Below the pieces are notes generated by a model that saw only the letters and a program-made list of their open reading frames with translations, had not been told where the DNA came from and searched no databases. Source: UBA5314 sp040217815 (GTDB lineage Bacteria; Bacillota; Syntrophomonadia; Syntrophomonadales; Syntrophomonadaceae). Taken from it: DNA of 64,000 bases. This document shows positions 16,960 to 24,881 of the stretch, piece by piece. Both the position numbers and the translations under genes were made by a program. Each line of letters starts with the position of its first letter. Position 1 is the stretch's first letter. The stretch lies in the NCBI GenBank assembly GCA_040217815.1, contig JBEHWI010000004.1, positions 1 through 64,000 on the forward strand. The letters are read 5' to 3'.

Positions 16960-17250
16960 CTAGTTGAATTTGGCCAGGACATCGCGCTCGGAAACTATCA
17001 GCAGTTCTTCGCCGTCGATCTTTACTTCCATCCCGGCATATTTGGAAAAGATAACCTTGTCGCCTACGGCCAGGTTGACGGGTACTCTTTCGCCTTTGTC
17101 ATTGAGTGCGCCCGGCCCTACAGCCATTACTTCGCCTTCCTGGGGTTTTTCCTTGGCGGTATCGGGGACGTAAAGTCCGCTTTTAGTCTTTTGTTCGGCC
17201 ACATCCAGAACCTTGATAACCACCTTGTCAGCCATGGGTTGAATTTTCAA
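16960..17250 (-). CDS. groS: Co-chaperonin GroES (10 kDa)
   Basis: The start is a UUG at 17250 (96 aa), 7 bases after GGAGG; the longer frame (to 17292) would run through the CIRCE operator. MKIQPMADKVVIKVLD, GLYVPDTAKEKPQEGEV (mobile loop) and VGDKVIFSKYAGMEVKIDGEE are GroES hallmarks. It caps GroEL. Heat-shock controlled through HrcA/CIRCE. Confidence 0.98.
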   Translation of the reverse strand: MKIQPMADKVVIKVLDVAEQKTKSGLYVPDTAKEKPQEGEVMAVGPGALNDKGERVPVNLAVGDKVIFSKYAGMEVKIDGEELLIVSERDVLAKFN

Positions 17251-17281
17251 AGGTATACCTCCTTCGTTTATTGTTTTATTG

Positions 17282-17308
17282 TTAGCACTCATTAAGTGCG
17301 AGTGCTAA
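17282..17308. promoter_or_regulatory. CIRCE operator (HrcA binding site)
   Basis: TTAGCACTC (17282-17290), nine bases, GAGTGCTAA (17300-17308): a perfect match to the CIRCE consensus. It lies between the groESL promoter and the groS start, where HrcA represses at normal temperature. Confidence 0.98.
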
Positions 17309-17322
17309 TATTCTGTAATAAT

Positions 17323-17351
17323 AATATAGGCGGGAGCGGGAATGTATTCAA
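17323..17351 (-). promoter_or_regulatory. groESL sigma-A promoter
   Basis: On the minus strand TTGAAT (17346-17351) and TATATT (17323-17328) have a 17-base spacer. The start point would fall at the edge of the CIRCE element. Confidence 0.7.
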
Positions 17352-17447
17352 ATCACATTACCAGCTAAATCCGCCCGATATTTTTAATTAATAGTATGTA
17401 GCTGGATTTTGCTTTTTATTCCTTTAAATAACGCAGTTTTTTGAATT

Positions 17448-17936
17448 TTAAAGCTGGCCGCACTCGGTGGCACTGCCAATTAGAATATCCAAACCGTGGT
17501 CCAAAGCCGGTAAAATAGCCTCCAGGGATTCACGCACCCCTTTTACGCTGCCGGGTAGATTGATAATTAGGGTTTTCCCCCTGATTCCGGCCGCAGCCCG
17601 CGACAACATTGCTTTGGGGGTTTTTCCCAGGCCATAGGAGCGCATCACCTCGGGAATACCCGGCACCGACTTTTCAACTACCTGCAGGGTGGCCTCAGGG
17701 GTTACGTCGCGCAGGCTAAAGCCGGTGCCTCCCGAGGTAAGGAGCAGATCCAGCTTTAATTCATCGCATACCCGGCACATTTTTGACTTTATGAGTTCCA
17801 TTTCATCCGGAATAATCTCATAATATTCACACTGGTATGCTTTACCCAGCATCGATTGGATCTCCCGCCCGCTCAGATCTTCCCGCTCGCCTTTGGAACC
17901 CTTGTCGCTCAAAATCAGAATGCCCAAACTATACAT
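17448..17936 (-). CDS. mogA: Molybdopterin adenylyltransferase (MogA/MoaB family)
   Basis: 162 aa single-domain protein. It adenylylates molybdopterin for molybdate insertion. The MoCF-biosynthesis fold shows LLLTSGGTGFSLRDVTPEAT near 85-104 and INLPGSVKG near 138-146. AAGGAGG precedes the ATG. It is the last of the minus-strand moaA-moaC-mogA series, separated from moaC by a repeat hairpin. The cofactor would serve formate dehydrogenase or similar enzymes not in this window. MoaB and MogA are hard to separate by sequence alone. Confidence 0.85.
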   Translation of the reverse strand: MYSLGILILSDKGSKGEREDLSGREIQSMLGKAYQCEYYEIIPDEMELIKSKMCRVCDELKLDLLLTSGGTGFSLRDVTPEATLQVVEKSVPGIPEVMRSYGLGKTPKAMLSRAAAGIRGKTLIINLPGSVKGVRESLEAILPALDHGLDILIGSATECGQL

Positions 17937-17955
17937 GTTGCAGCCTCCTTAAAAA

Positions 17956-18001
17956 GGGACGGACCTTTTGCTTCCCGTCTGGTAAACAAAAGGTCCGTCC
18001 C
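17956..18001. repeat. GGGACGG...CCGTCCC hairpin, REP-like copy 1
   Basis: A perfect 15-bp inverted repeat, GGGACGGACCTTTTG (17956-17970) with its complement at 17987-18001, and a 16-base loop. GTTTTT follows on the + strand. It lies in the moaC-mogA gap. Similar arms occur at 29309 and 45210. Confidence 0.8.
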
Positions 18002-18013
18002 CCGTTTTTACTT

Positions 18014-18487
18014 TCATTCACGGATTTGGTGTCCGCTCTTGCCGCCCAGCTTTTCGTCAAGGACCAGCTCCCCGATTTCCATCCAGCGGTCCACCGCCTT
18101 GCACATATCATATATAGTCAGGGCGGATACGGCCGCAGCGGTTAGAGCTTCCATCTCCACGCCGGTTTTTCCGGTGTTTTTAACCTGGGTTTTTATGAGT
18201 ATACGGCTCTGTTCTTCGTCCACTGTAAAATTGACGTTCACCGAACTCAATAGCAGGGGGTGGCACATGGGAATCAACTGGTGGGTTTGTTTGGCCGCCA
18301 TGATTCCCGCTACCTGGGCCACCGCTAGAACATCGCCTTTTTTTATGCCGCCGCTTATGATCAATTTTAATGTTTCCGGCAGCATCTTGATTTGGCAACT
18401 GGCCCGGGCTTCCCGCTGGCTGTCATTCTTTTCGCTCACATCCACCATGCGCGCGCGGCCTTGTTCGTTGATGTGAGTGAAATCCAT
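18014..18487 (-). CDS. moaC: Cyclic pyranopterin monophosphate synthase
   Basis: 157 aa. MoaC converts the MoaA product (3',8-cyclo-dihydro-GTP) to cPMP. HINEQGRARMVDVSEKN, LIPMCHPLLLSSV near 75-87, KTGVEMEALTAAAVSALTIY (split) and DMCKAVDRWM are the family blocks with the substrate-binding His, Glu and Asp. GGAGG stands 9 bases before the ATG. It begins 5 bases after moaA ends, so it is in the same operon. Confidence 0.97.
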   Translation of the reverse strand: MDFTHINEQGRARMVDVSEKNDSQREARASCQIKMLPETLKLIISGGIKKGDVLAVAQVAGIMAAKQTHQLIPMCHPLLLSSVNVNFTVDEEQSRILIKTQVKNTGKTGVEMEALTAAAVSALTIYDMCKAVDRWMEIGELVLDEKLGGKSGHQIRE

Positions 18488-18492
18488 ATATC

Positions 18493-19482
18493 TTATCCTC
18501 CAATTTGAAACATTTTACGCTGGTTTTGCCCGCCCCAACCTTCATCCATATGATGGCGCTGGGGCTTCATGGCTATGGCCTTTTTAATGAGCTCCAGTAG
18601 TTCTTCGTCACTGGCGCCTTCACGCAAGGGCTGTTTCAGGTCAACTTCGATCTTGTGATGCAAGCATACTCTCAATTTACCGTCGGCAGTCAGACGAATG
18701 CGGTTGCACTCCCTGCAAAAGTGATTGCTCAACGGGCTGATAAAGCCCAGGGTGCCAAGACCACCTTTTATCCGGAATTGCCGGGCCGGGCCATTGCCTT
18801 CCACCGGGTCGGTCGGAGTCAGCTCATACTCCAGGTTGATGCGGCGTTTTATTTCTGCCATGGTGCATACCCGTTCCCCCTGCCAGAACTCCAGATCACC
18901 TATGGGCATGAACTCAATAAAACGAACATGCAGGGGGTGGTAATAGGCCAGGTTGGCAAAATCCAATAATTCATCATCGTTAAATCCCTTAATAACCACC
19001 ATATTCACTTTCACCGGCTGCATGTCCATCTCCATGGCATGGAAAATCGCATCCCAAACCGTTTTTAAATCTCCCTGCCTGGTAATATAGCGATAGCGCT
19101 CTTCCTGAAGGGTGTCCAGGCTGAAGTTGACTCTTTTTAACCCGGCTTTCTGCAGCTCCCAGGCATTGGCAGAAAAAAGTGCGCCATTGGTGGTAATGGC
19201 AATATCATTTATCTGGGGTATCTCATTAATATAATGCACCAATTGAACGAAATTTTTCCGCACCAACGGTTCGCCGCCGGTCAGGCGGACCTTTTTTATG
19301 CCCAGCTGGGCGCCCAGTCTCACCAGATGAGCCGTCTCTTCCAGAGACAAAATCTTGCCATGTTCCAAATAATTGGCCCCTTCAAGGGGCATACAATATC
19401 TGCAACGAAAATTACACCGGTCAGTAACCGATACTCGTAAATAATCGATATTCCGGCCAAAGTTATCCTGCAAATTCTCCAT
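18493..19482 (-). CDS. moaA: GTP 3',8-cyclase (radical SAM)
   Basis: 329 aa. The N-terminal radical-SAM cluster is CNFRCRYC (CX3CX2C), and the C-terminal second [4Fe-4S] site is HFCRECNRIRL...CLHH. The protein ends in GG (MFQIGG), the family's essential C-terminal diglycine. It cyclises GTP for molybdopterin. The ATG at 19482 abuts GGGAG, so translation may start at the UUG three codons later (19473), with better spacing. It follows a 57-aa Cys-containing protein gene by 36 bases. Confidence 0.97.
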   Translation of the reverse strand: MENLQDNFGRNIDYLRVSVTDRCNFRCRYCMPLEGANYLEHGKILSLEETAHLVRLGAQLGIKKVRLTGGEPLVRKNFVQLVHYINEIPQINDIAITTNGALFSANAWELQKAGLKRVNFSLDTLQEERYRYITRQGDLKTVWDAIFHAMEMDMQPVKVNMVVIKGFNDDELLDFANLAYYHPLHVRFIEFMPIGDLEFWQGERVCTMAEIKRRINLEYELTPTDPVEGNGPARQFRIKGGLGTLGFISPLSNHFCRECNRIRLTADGKLRVCLHHKIEVDLKQPLREGASDEELLELIKKAIAMKPQRHHMDEGWGGQNQRKMFQIGG

Positions 19483-19518
19483 CTCCCTACCAGTAAGAAC
19501 CCTACATAATCATCCGAC

Positions 19519-19692
19519 CTAAAAACAACCCAATTCGCAGGCGATTATTTTTACGCCGGCTTCATTACATATACGTCCCAGCTCCCTTGAATCTATTTGC
19601 AGCTCTTCTGCCAGCTGGCGGGCCTCCAGGCAACCGATCTTCATATTCGGACATTTCTCCATGACTTTGGCTAGCACGTCCTTTTTATCCAC
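19519..19692 (-). CDS. Small Cys-containing HTH-like protein (57 aa) leading the moa operon
   Basis: The start is a GTG at 19692 with GGGGGGAGG 8 bases upstream, one of the best sites in the window, so I regard this short gene as real. The protein has CPNMKIGCLEARQLAEELQI, then DSRELGRICNEAGVKI and ends CELGCF. The middle looks like a helix-turn-helix (ARQLAEEL...SRELGRICNEAGV). Four Cys frame it (two near the N-terminus, two at the end), plus one central. Small proteins ending in a (C)xLGCF motif occur in anaerobic Clostridia, as far as I recall; function unknown. It may be a regulator or metal-binding helper of Moco synthesis. Confidence 0.6.
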   Translation of the reverse strand: MDKKDVLAKVMEKCPNMKIGCLEARQLAEELQIDSRELGRICNEAGVKIIACELGCF

Positions 19693-19763
19693 AAGGAATA
19701 CCTCCCCCCGTAGTCAGACCCCCCTGCTTTTAACACTTCCAGCATTTTGGTCGACCATCGGAT

Positions 19764-19793
19764 TGTATACTGTATACTCACTTTTTTTGTCAG
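19764..19793 (-). promoter_or_regulatory. Candidate promoter of the moa operon
   Basis: On the minus strand CTGACA (19788-19793) and TATACA (19764-19769) are 18 bases apart. The -10 lies within a GTATACTGTATAC near-palindrome. It sits about 70 bases before the 57-aa gene. The rest of 19800-19980 shows only AT-rich sequence. Confidence 0.4.
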
Positions 19794-19981
19794 TTTGTCA
19801 TTTACGTAAAAGGAGAAAAAACCGCCCCTTCTTTCTAGCGGGGAAAGCTTAACATATTATATACGATATAAAAGTATACTGCAATTAGGAGTCAACGTTT
19901 GTCATAAAATGTCATAATGTGATTATTAATGTCTACAAAGCCCGGTATATTGTCTCCTTGATATTCTGCCATCTTAATACT

Positions 19982-20019
19982 AATACTGGGTGACACAAGC
20001 ATTCGTGTCACCCAGTATT
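19982..20019. terminator. Strong hairpin terminator of the ior operon
   Basis: A perfect 15-bp stem, AATACTGGGTGACAC (19982-19996) with its complement at 20005-20019, and an 8-base loop. It lies just past the iorB stop (minus strand). The T-run is weak (TAGTATT), but the stem is strong. Confidence 0.7.
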
Positions 20020-20051
20020 ATTTAACAGTCAGCAAATTTATCAGTAAAATC

Positions 20052-20672
20052 TTATCCCTGATTCACCAGATCATAGCCCATCGCGAAGACTTTTTGATTG
20101 AGTTGCAGCACCCTGCCCGAAAATCTGGTTTGGAGCACCTGATCATAGTCGGTGTTGGCCAGGGGGATCTCAGGCAAAGCGGTTAAGGCCCCCATCAGGG
20201 TTATGTTGGCTGCCTGAGGATTGCCGGCCTCGATGGCGATTTTAGTGGCATCGATAAGCTGTACCGTCCCACAGAGCTCGCCAAGTTCCTTTTCAATATC
20301 ATCGATGTTGGGATAGAGCGATTCACCCAACAGCACTCCCAGAGGGTAATTGGGACGGGGCTCAAAGAGTATCCGGGTTTGTGGATTGCCGTAATCCCGG
20401 GCAATGCGCAGGGTTTCTATAGGTTCGAAACCGACGATAATATCGGCTTCCTTGAGGGGCACCAGGGGGCCGCATTGCTTGATGGTAGAGATTCTAACGT
20501 GGCTCATAACCGAACCACCCCGCTGCGAGGCTCCATAGGTTTCGCCCACGGTGGTATAGTAGCCTTTGTTTACCAGAGCGGAGGCCAGGAGTTCCGATGC
20601 CACAATATTTCCCTGTCCACCAACTCCGCAAATGACAATATTTAGAGGGTCTTTGGGCAAATATAATTCCAT
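20052..20672 (-). CDS. iorB: Indolepyruvate ferredoxin oxidoreductase beta subunit (gamma-domain fold)
   Basis: Start at ATG 20672, which shares its A with the iorA stop (TAATG) behind GGAGGGG; 206 aa. NIVICGVGGQGNIVASELLA near 12-30 and ETYGASQRGGSVMSHVR near 45-60 are the IorB/PorG hallmarks. With IorA it oxidises aryl-2-oxoacids (indolepyruvate, phenylpyruvate) to acyl-CoA and reduces ferredoxin, or runs in reverse. Tight coupling to iorA supports a fixed alpha/beta complex. Confidence 0.93.
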   Translation of the reverse strand: MELYLPKDPLNIVICGVGGQGNIVASELLASALVNKGYYTTVGETYGASQRGGSVMSHVRISTIKQCGPLVPLKEADIIVGFEPIETLRIARDYGNPQTRILFEPRPNYPLGVLLGESLYPNIDDIEKELGELCGTVQLIDATKIAIEAGNPQAANITLMGALTALPEIPLANTDYDQVLQTRFSGRVLQLNQKVFAMGYDLVNQG

Positions 20673-22582
20673 TACTCTTCCCCTCCTTCCATTTTTATGG
20701 CGCCAGCCGGGCAAAGAGTAGTGCATACTCCGCACCCGATGCAGACAACCTCATCTATTTCAGCTTTCTTTTTAGTTGAGTTCCAGATGTTGCCCGGACA
20801 TCCCCAGGTGGTGCTGCAGTAACGGCCGCAGCCGCAGTCGTCGCCCCGGCATAAATCGGTATCCACCCATACCCGGCGTTTGGGGCCCTTGCGCATCGTC
20901 AGGGTGGCGCAATCCCGCTTGAGAATCAGCACCTTTAAGCCCGGTTCCTTTAAAAGTTTATAAATAACCGCGATCGATTTTTCAATTTCATAGGGATCGG
21001 CGACAGTTACCGGACAGCCCAGGGCCTCCACCACTTTTTCGATTGATATGGGTTGGGCGGGATCGCCCATGGCCGTCAAGCCTATACCCGGATGAGGCTG
21101 AAAACCGGTCATGGCTGTAGCCGCGTTATCCAGGACGATAAACAGCATATTGGAATTGTGATATTTGGCATTAATCAGGCCGGGAATACAGGAATGAAAG
21201 AAGGTGGAGTCGCCGGCCAATGCCATAACCGGCTTGTCAAAACCAAAGCGGGTAAGCTGCCCCAGTCCCTCGCCCATATTTACTCCTTCGCCCATGCATC
21301 CCATGGAGTTCACGCCATAGTGACCGGCTCGCAGGGCGCCCAGAGTATAACAGCCTATATCGCCCATGATCAATCCGCCATGAGCCTGCAGTCCCAGGGC
21401 CTGTTTAAATATATAATACGAAGCCCGGTGAGGGCAGCCTGCGCAAAAGGTCAATTCCCGGGGCGGAATCGTCACCTGGCGCTCGGGCTCAATGTCGATG
21501 CAGGGCTTGGGTCTCTGCTCTATTTTCATGATATCAGCCAGGGCACTCAGCACCAGATCCGGAGTCAGCTCTTTGGAATGAGGAAAGGCCCGGGCCTGGT
21601 AACGCCCGTACATCTCCACATTCAATTCCGGGTGGTGGGCAATGATATTGGCCAGATTCTGCTCCAGGAAGGGGTCTACTTCTTCCGCGATCAGTACTTT
21701 CTTTGCACCGCCCAGATGCCTGACAATAAACTGTTCCGGGAGCGGCCAGGTGCAGCCCAGCTTCAATATACCCACCTGGTCATTCAATTTCAGGGTATCT
21801 ATGGCCTCCTCACCATACAACCATCCCATCCCGCAGACGACCATTACACAGTCAGCATCTTTCGGGCCCCGGTACCAGTTGAAAGGGGATTGTTCAAAGC
21901 TGGCCTGGGCCCTGTTTAGCTTGTCATACATAGCATCATGGAAAAAGTTTATGGCAAAGAGCTTGTCCCAGTTTTCAATTTGGCTGGGTTTCTCATTGAG
22001 GGGCGATTTGCTTACTGGTAATTCCCCCAGGGTAACATTGCCCCGGCCGTGGTGGATACGGGTGACTCCGCGCACCATCACCACCTGCTGCAGTTCTTCA
22101 GATAGATCAAAAGCGTACTTTATCATATCCTTGGCTTCTTGAAAAGTGGCCGGTTCCAGTAACGGAAGGCTGGCTGAACGGGCCTGATGCCGGGCATCAA
22201 ATTCGTTGGTACTGGAATGGGCACTGGGATCGTCGGCCACAATCAATACCACTCCGCCTTTGCAGCCGTAGAGAGCGGCGGTATGCAGGGCGTCACCCAT
22301 AACCAGCAGCCCGTTTTGCTTGGCAATGCACAGAGAGCGCACTCCCGCCATGGAAGCACCCATGCAAGCCTCAAAGGAGCAGGTTTCATTAGTGGACCAT
22401 TCCGCGTAGAAACCCATATCCTTGGCTACATGCCCCAGCATGGTCAATATTTCCGATGATGGTGAACCCGGATAAGCCGCGGCAAATTGAAGCCCGGCTT
22501 CTATAGCGCCTCGCGCCATCGCTTCATTGCCTTGAAGCAGATAGGTTTTTCCCGGTTCATCAGCAGTAATCATCCATTCCAT
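20672..22582 (-). CDS. iorA: Indolepyruvate ferredoxin oxidoreductase alpha subunit
   Basis: 636 aa, usual for IorA. N-terminal pyrimidine-binding and transketolase-like domains (GNEAMARGAIEAG, AYPGSPSSEI), a central TPP domain (CAGCPHRASYY, GDIGCYTLGAL, AGDSTFFHSCIPGLI) and two C-terminal [4Fe-4S] motifs: the divergent CGCGRYC/WGCPG and the standard CIGCGVCTTLCPAG. It decarboxylates aryl-2-oxoacids with CoA and ferredoxin. Its ATG shares a base with the stop of the FrhB-like gene (TGATG), so three proteins are coupled. Confidence 0.96.
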   Translation of the reverse strand: MEWMITADEPGKTYLLQGNEAMARGAIEAGLQFAAAYPGSPSSEILTMLGHVAKDMGFYAEWSTNETCSFEACMGASMAGVRSLCIAKQNGLLVMGDALHTAALYGCKGGVVLIVADDPSAHSSTNEFDARHQARSASLPLLEPATFQEAKDMIKYAFDLSEELQQVVMVRGVTRIHHGRGNVTLGELPVSKSPLNEKPSQIENWDKLFAINFFHDAMYDKLNRAQASFEQSPFNWYRGPKDADCVMVVCGMGWLYGEEAIDTLKLNDQVGILKLGCTWPLPEQFIVRHLGGAKKVLIAEEVDPFLEQNLANIIAHHPELNVEMYGRYQARAFPHSKELTPDLVLSALADIMKIEQRPKPCIDIEPERQVTIPPRELTFCAGCPHRASYYIFKQALGLQAHGGLIMGDIGCYTLGALRAGHYGVNSMGCMGEGVNMGEGLGQLTRFGFDKPVMALAGDSTFFHSCIPGLINAKYHNSNMLFIVLDNAATAMTGFQPHPGIGLTAMGDPAQPISIEKVVEALGCPVTVADPYEIEKSIAVIYKLLKEPGLKVLILKRDCATLTMRKGPKRRVWVDTDLCRGDDCGCGRYCSTTWGCPGNIWNSTKKKAEIDEVVCIGCGVCTTLCPAGAIKMEGGEE

Positions 22583-23676
22583 CAGGAATTCACCGTCCCT
22601 TCTGCCTGGGCCAGAATTTGCTCATATTCTGGTTGTGATAAATCTATAAATGCCTTCAAGGTGCCATTATCTACAGCATCCTTTATAAGCTTCAGGTTGC
22701 GGGCTTTTTTGTTTAAAGAAGCTCTTTTTAAGCCCTGTAATTGCTGCTCGGGATATTCTTCCAGGGTTAAATAGCCCTTATCTACTGCCTTTTGCAGAAG
22801 CGCTGCTCCCCGGGGAGTGCGCACCAGGACCGTATTCCAACCGGCCTCGGCCTCAAAAGCGCCTACCGAAATATCAGCCAGCTCTGAAGTCATATCCAGA
22901 CAATAGCTGCAGCCCGGCTGGACATACTCCTTCACTTTTTCCGTAGGTAAAACTTTAGTCCCCTGGCTGCTGGCAATTTCCACCCCGTGCTGGGGAATGC
23001 TTATTTTATCGATAATAATGCCGGGATAGGTCTTCTCCAGGTAGTCTTTGAAAGTCCAGGATAAGGACCACATGCAGAATAAGCCAATACTTAGAATTTG
23101 CATGGGGGGATTACCGGGCTTCATCTGGTACTTGCGCAAAGCCTGTATCTGGCAGGGGCGCCCTACTACCAGTAACTTTTCAATGCCTTTTTGGGCTGCT
23201 TCGTTGATTTTTCTTAAACCTGGCGCCGCCAGGAAGCGAGAACCCGCCGCTTTTTCAACCTCGGCAACGGTGGTAGCCAACAAGGAATCCGGGGTGATGT
23301 TATCGTCAGAGGCGGTTAATAGCGCTGCCTGCGCCTCTTTATCCTCCAAAGCAGTTTTTACCAGGCGGCTCACGGTTCCACCATCTTGCTGTCCGTTCAG
23401 GGAGTCAAGGCTCCTGACTTTATAAATGGCTTTAAATGTTCCCAGTTCTAAAGTGCAGGGAGCAGACTGGAAAATTGCCGCATTTATCTCCTGCCAATCG
23501 GTAAAGGTTCGGGGGCAGATGGAATAACAGCGGCCGTCCTGTACCGAACAGGCAAACGGCATAACCAGTTTGTCTTCGAGGTTTTTTAAATAAGGGCACC
23601 AATCCAAACAGGCACCGCATAGAGTGCAGGCCGAACTATTTAAAACCTCGGTATTCAATTCAATTCCTCCGGGCAT
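22582..23676 (-). CDS. F420 hydrogenase/dehydrogenase beta-subunit family flavoprotein (FrhB-like)
   Basis: Start at ATG 23676 (364 aa) behind GGGGGG; the longer frame to 23763 lacks a site. N-terminal ferredoxin-like Cys17/20/23/27 (ACTLCGACLDWC), then Cys43/50/54, then the FrhB domain with VVGRPCQIQALRKYQ, SIGLFCMWS and the CSYCLDMTSELADISVGAFE block. Members bind FAD and [4Fe-4S] and pass electrons between ferredoxin and F420 or NAD(P)H. As first gene of the operon with iorAB it is a candidate electron-transfer partner. Whether the organism has F420 cannot be seen here. Confidence 0.85.
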   Translation of the reverse strand: MPGGIELNTEVLNSSACTLCGACLDWCPYLKNLEDKLVMPFACSVQDGRCYSICPRTFTDWQEINAAIFQSAPCTLELGTFKAIYKVRSLDSLNGQQDGGTVSRLVKTALEDKEAQAALLTASDDNITPDSLLATTVAEVEKAAGSRFLAAPGLRKINEAAQKGIEKLLVVGRPCQIQALRKYQMKPGNPPMQILSIGLFCMWSLSWTFKDYLEKTYPGIIIDKISIPQHGVEIASSQGTKVLPTEKVKEYVQPGCSYCLDMTSELADISVGAFEAEAGWNTVLVRTPRGAALLQKAVDKGYLTLEEYPEQQLQGLKRASLNKKARNLKLIKDAVDNGTLKAFIDLSQPEYEQILAQAEGTVNS

Positions 23677-23984
23677 TAAGATATCCCCCCAAAATTTTTG
23701 TAGAAAATTCAGAATAATACGTGGCACGCCTCCAATTTTATCAGATTGTGAAAAGTTTTGCACAATTGATATATGGTTCTTAATAATAAATATTAAAATA
23801 TTTTACAAAAAAGGCAACAAGATTTGATAATAGGGATTTACGCGACAGGTGAAGGGCAATATTACAGGAAAGGCTCCCCTATTTATGGGGCCGCGCTTCT
23901 CCAGTTTATCAGTTTAAACCCTGATTGTGATATTATAGACGAAATAGAATGCTGTTGGGATGCACAAAGAAAGGAAGATATACT

Positions 23985-24236
23985 ATGCCGGCTCTAACAT
24001 GGATTCTCATAGCAACCGGTTGTGCGGTTTTTGAATTCCTGCTATCTAGTTTCAGATTCGTCTGGCTGGCTATTGCCGGCCTGTTCGTAGCCCTGGCAGT
24101 TAAAATTGGATTTATTCCGGCCCTGGCCGATCAACTGCTGGCTTTTATGATAATATCAGCAATTTTGCTTTTCTTCGTCCGTCCCCTGGTCCTTCGTAAG
24201 ATTAAAAGGCGCCCGTCTGACTCACCAGAAAACTAA
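23985..24236 (+). CDS. Short NfeD-like membrane protein (83 aa)
   Basis: Start at ATG 23985 behind AAGGAAG. It has three predicted membrane segments: TWILIATGCAVFEFLLSS, FVWLAIAGLFVALAVKIGFI and LLAFMIISAILLFFVRPLVL, then a basic tail. The pattern matches the membrane part of NfeD-like proteins, which work with SPFH/stomatin proteases or scaffolds. The C-terminal OB-fold domain is missing and no SPFH gene is adjacent. The preceding 23677-23984 region is AT-rich and holds only this promoter area. Confidence 0.65.
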   Translation: MPALTWILIATGCAVFEFLLSSFRFVWLAIAGLFVALAVKIGFIPALADQLLAFMIISAILLFFVRPLVLRKIKRRPSDSPEN

Positions 24237-24296
24237 AACCCGTGGGATAATGACCCTGAGTTGGGAGACGGTTCTTCAACTCATCCATCCCTGAAC

Positions 24297-24881
24297 TCAC
24301 TCTGTTCCCCAATTACGCTGTACAACTAGTTCCAATTGATCACTGACAATCCAGTGCATCGGTACGTCATTTTCTTCGGGGAAAACACTGTCCACTATCT
24401 GAAAATCATAGGCGATTCCGCACCGGAAAACGGAAGCGGAAAGCCCGGGCAGAAAGCGGTCATAGAATCCCCGGCCATATCCCAAGCGGTGGCCATTCCT
24501 ATCAAAAGCCACACCGGGTACTAAAACAGCCTCAATCTTTTCCATCGGAAGTTCGGAACCACAGGGCTCCTGGATGCCAAAGGAACTGATCCGGCATCGA
24601 TCCCGGCCTTCAAACGGAACCGCAAGCATCTTATCCCCCTCAACCCGGGGCAGAAGTATGGTTTTGCCCTGCCCCAGCATTTCCTCCAGATAGGGCCACA
24701 GATCCACTTCATTTCGTATCGAACTGTAGGCCATAATAACCCGGGCCTGCCGCAGGGGTTCAAGCTTTTCCAACCGTTTAATTATGCTGCTGCTCTTCTT
24801 TCCAACCTGGTCTGGGGATATAAGACTGCGGGCAGCGAGTATTGCCTTGCGCAGCCCGGCTTTAGTTGTTGGTAGGTCCAT
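24297..24881 (-). CDS. 5-formyltetrahydrofolate cyclo-ligase
   Basis: Start at ATG 24881 (194 aa), overlapping the lgt end by 20 bases, with GGAG ten bases upstream. The enzyme turns 5-formyl-THF with ATP into 5,10-methenyl-THF. Blocks: KAGLRKAILAARSLIS, RNEVDLWPYLEEML, KTILLPRVEGDKM and the signature VPGVAFDRNGHRLGYGRGFYDRFL (split) near 125-148. Convergent to the NfeD-like gene. Useful for one-carbon flux in an anaerobe. Confidence 0.95.
   Translation of the reverse strand: MDLPTTKAGLRKAILAARSLISPDQVGKKSSSIIKRLEKLEPLRQARVIMAYSSIRNEVDLWPYLEEMLGQGKTILLPRVEGDKMLAVPFEGRDRCRISSFGIQEPCGSELPMEKIEAVLVPGVAFDRNGHRLGYGRGFYDRFLPGLSASVFRCGIAYDFQIVDSVFPEENDVPMHWIVSDQLELVVQRNWGTE

Noticed and set aside
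24258..24282. GAGTTG...CAACTC hairpin between the NfeD-like and cyclo-ligase genes
   Set aside because: Six or seven bp with a large loop and no T run on either strand; not enough for a terminator call.
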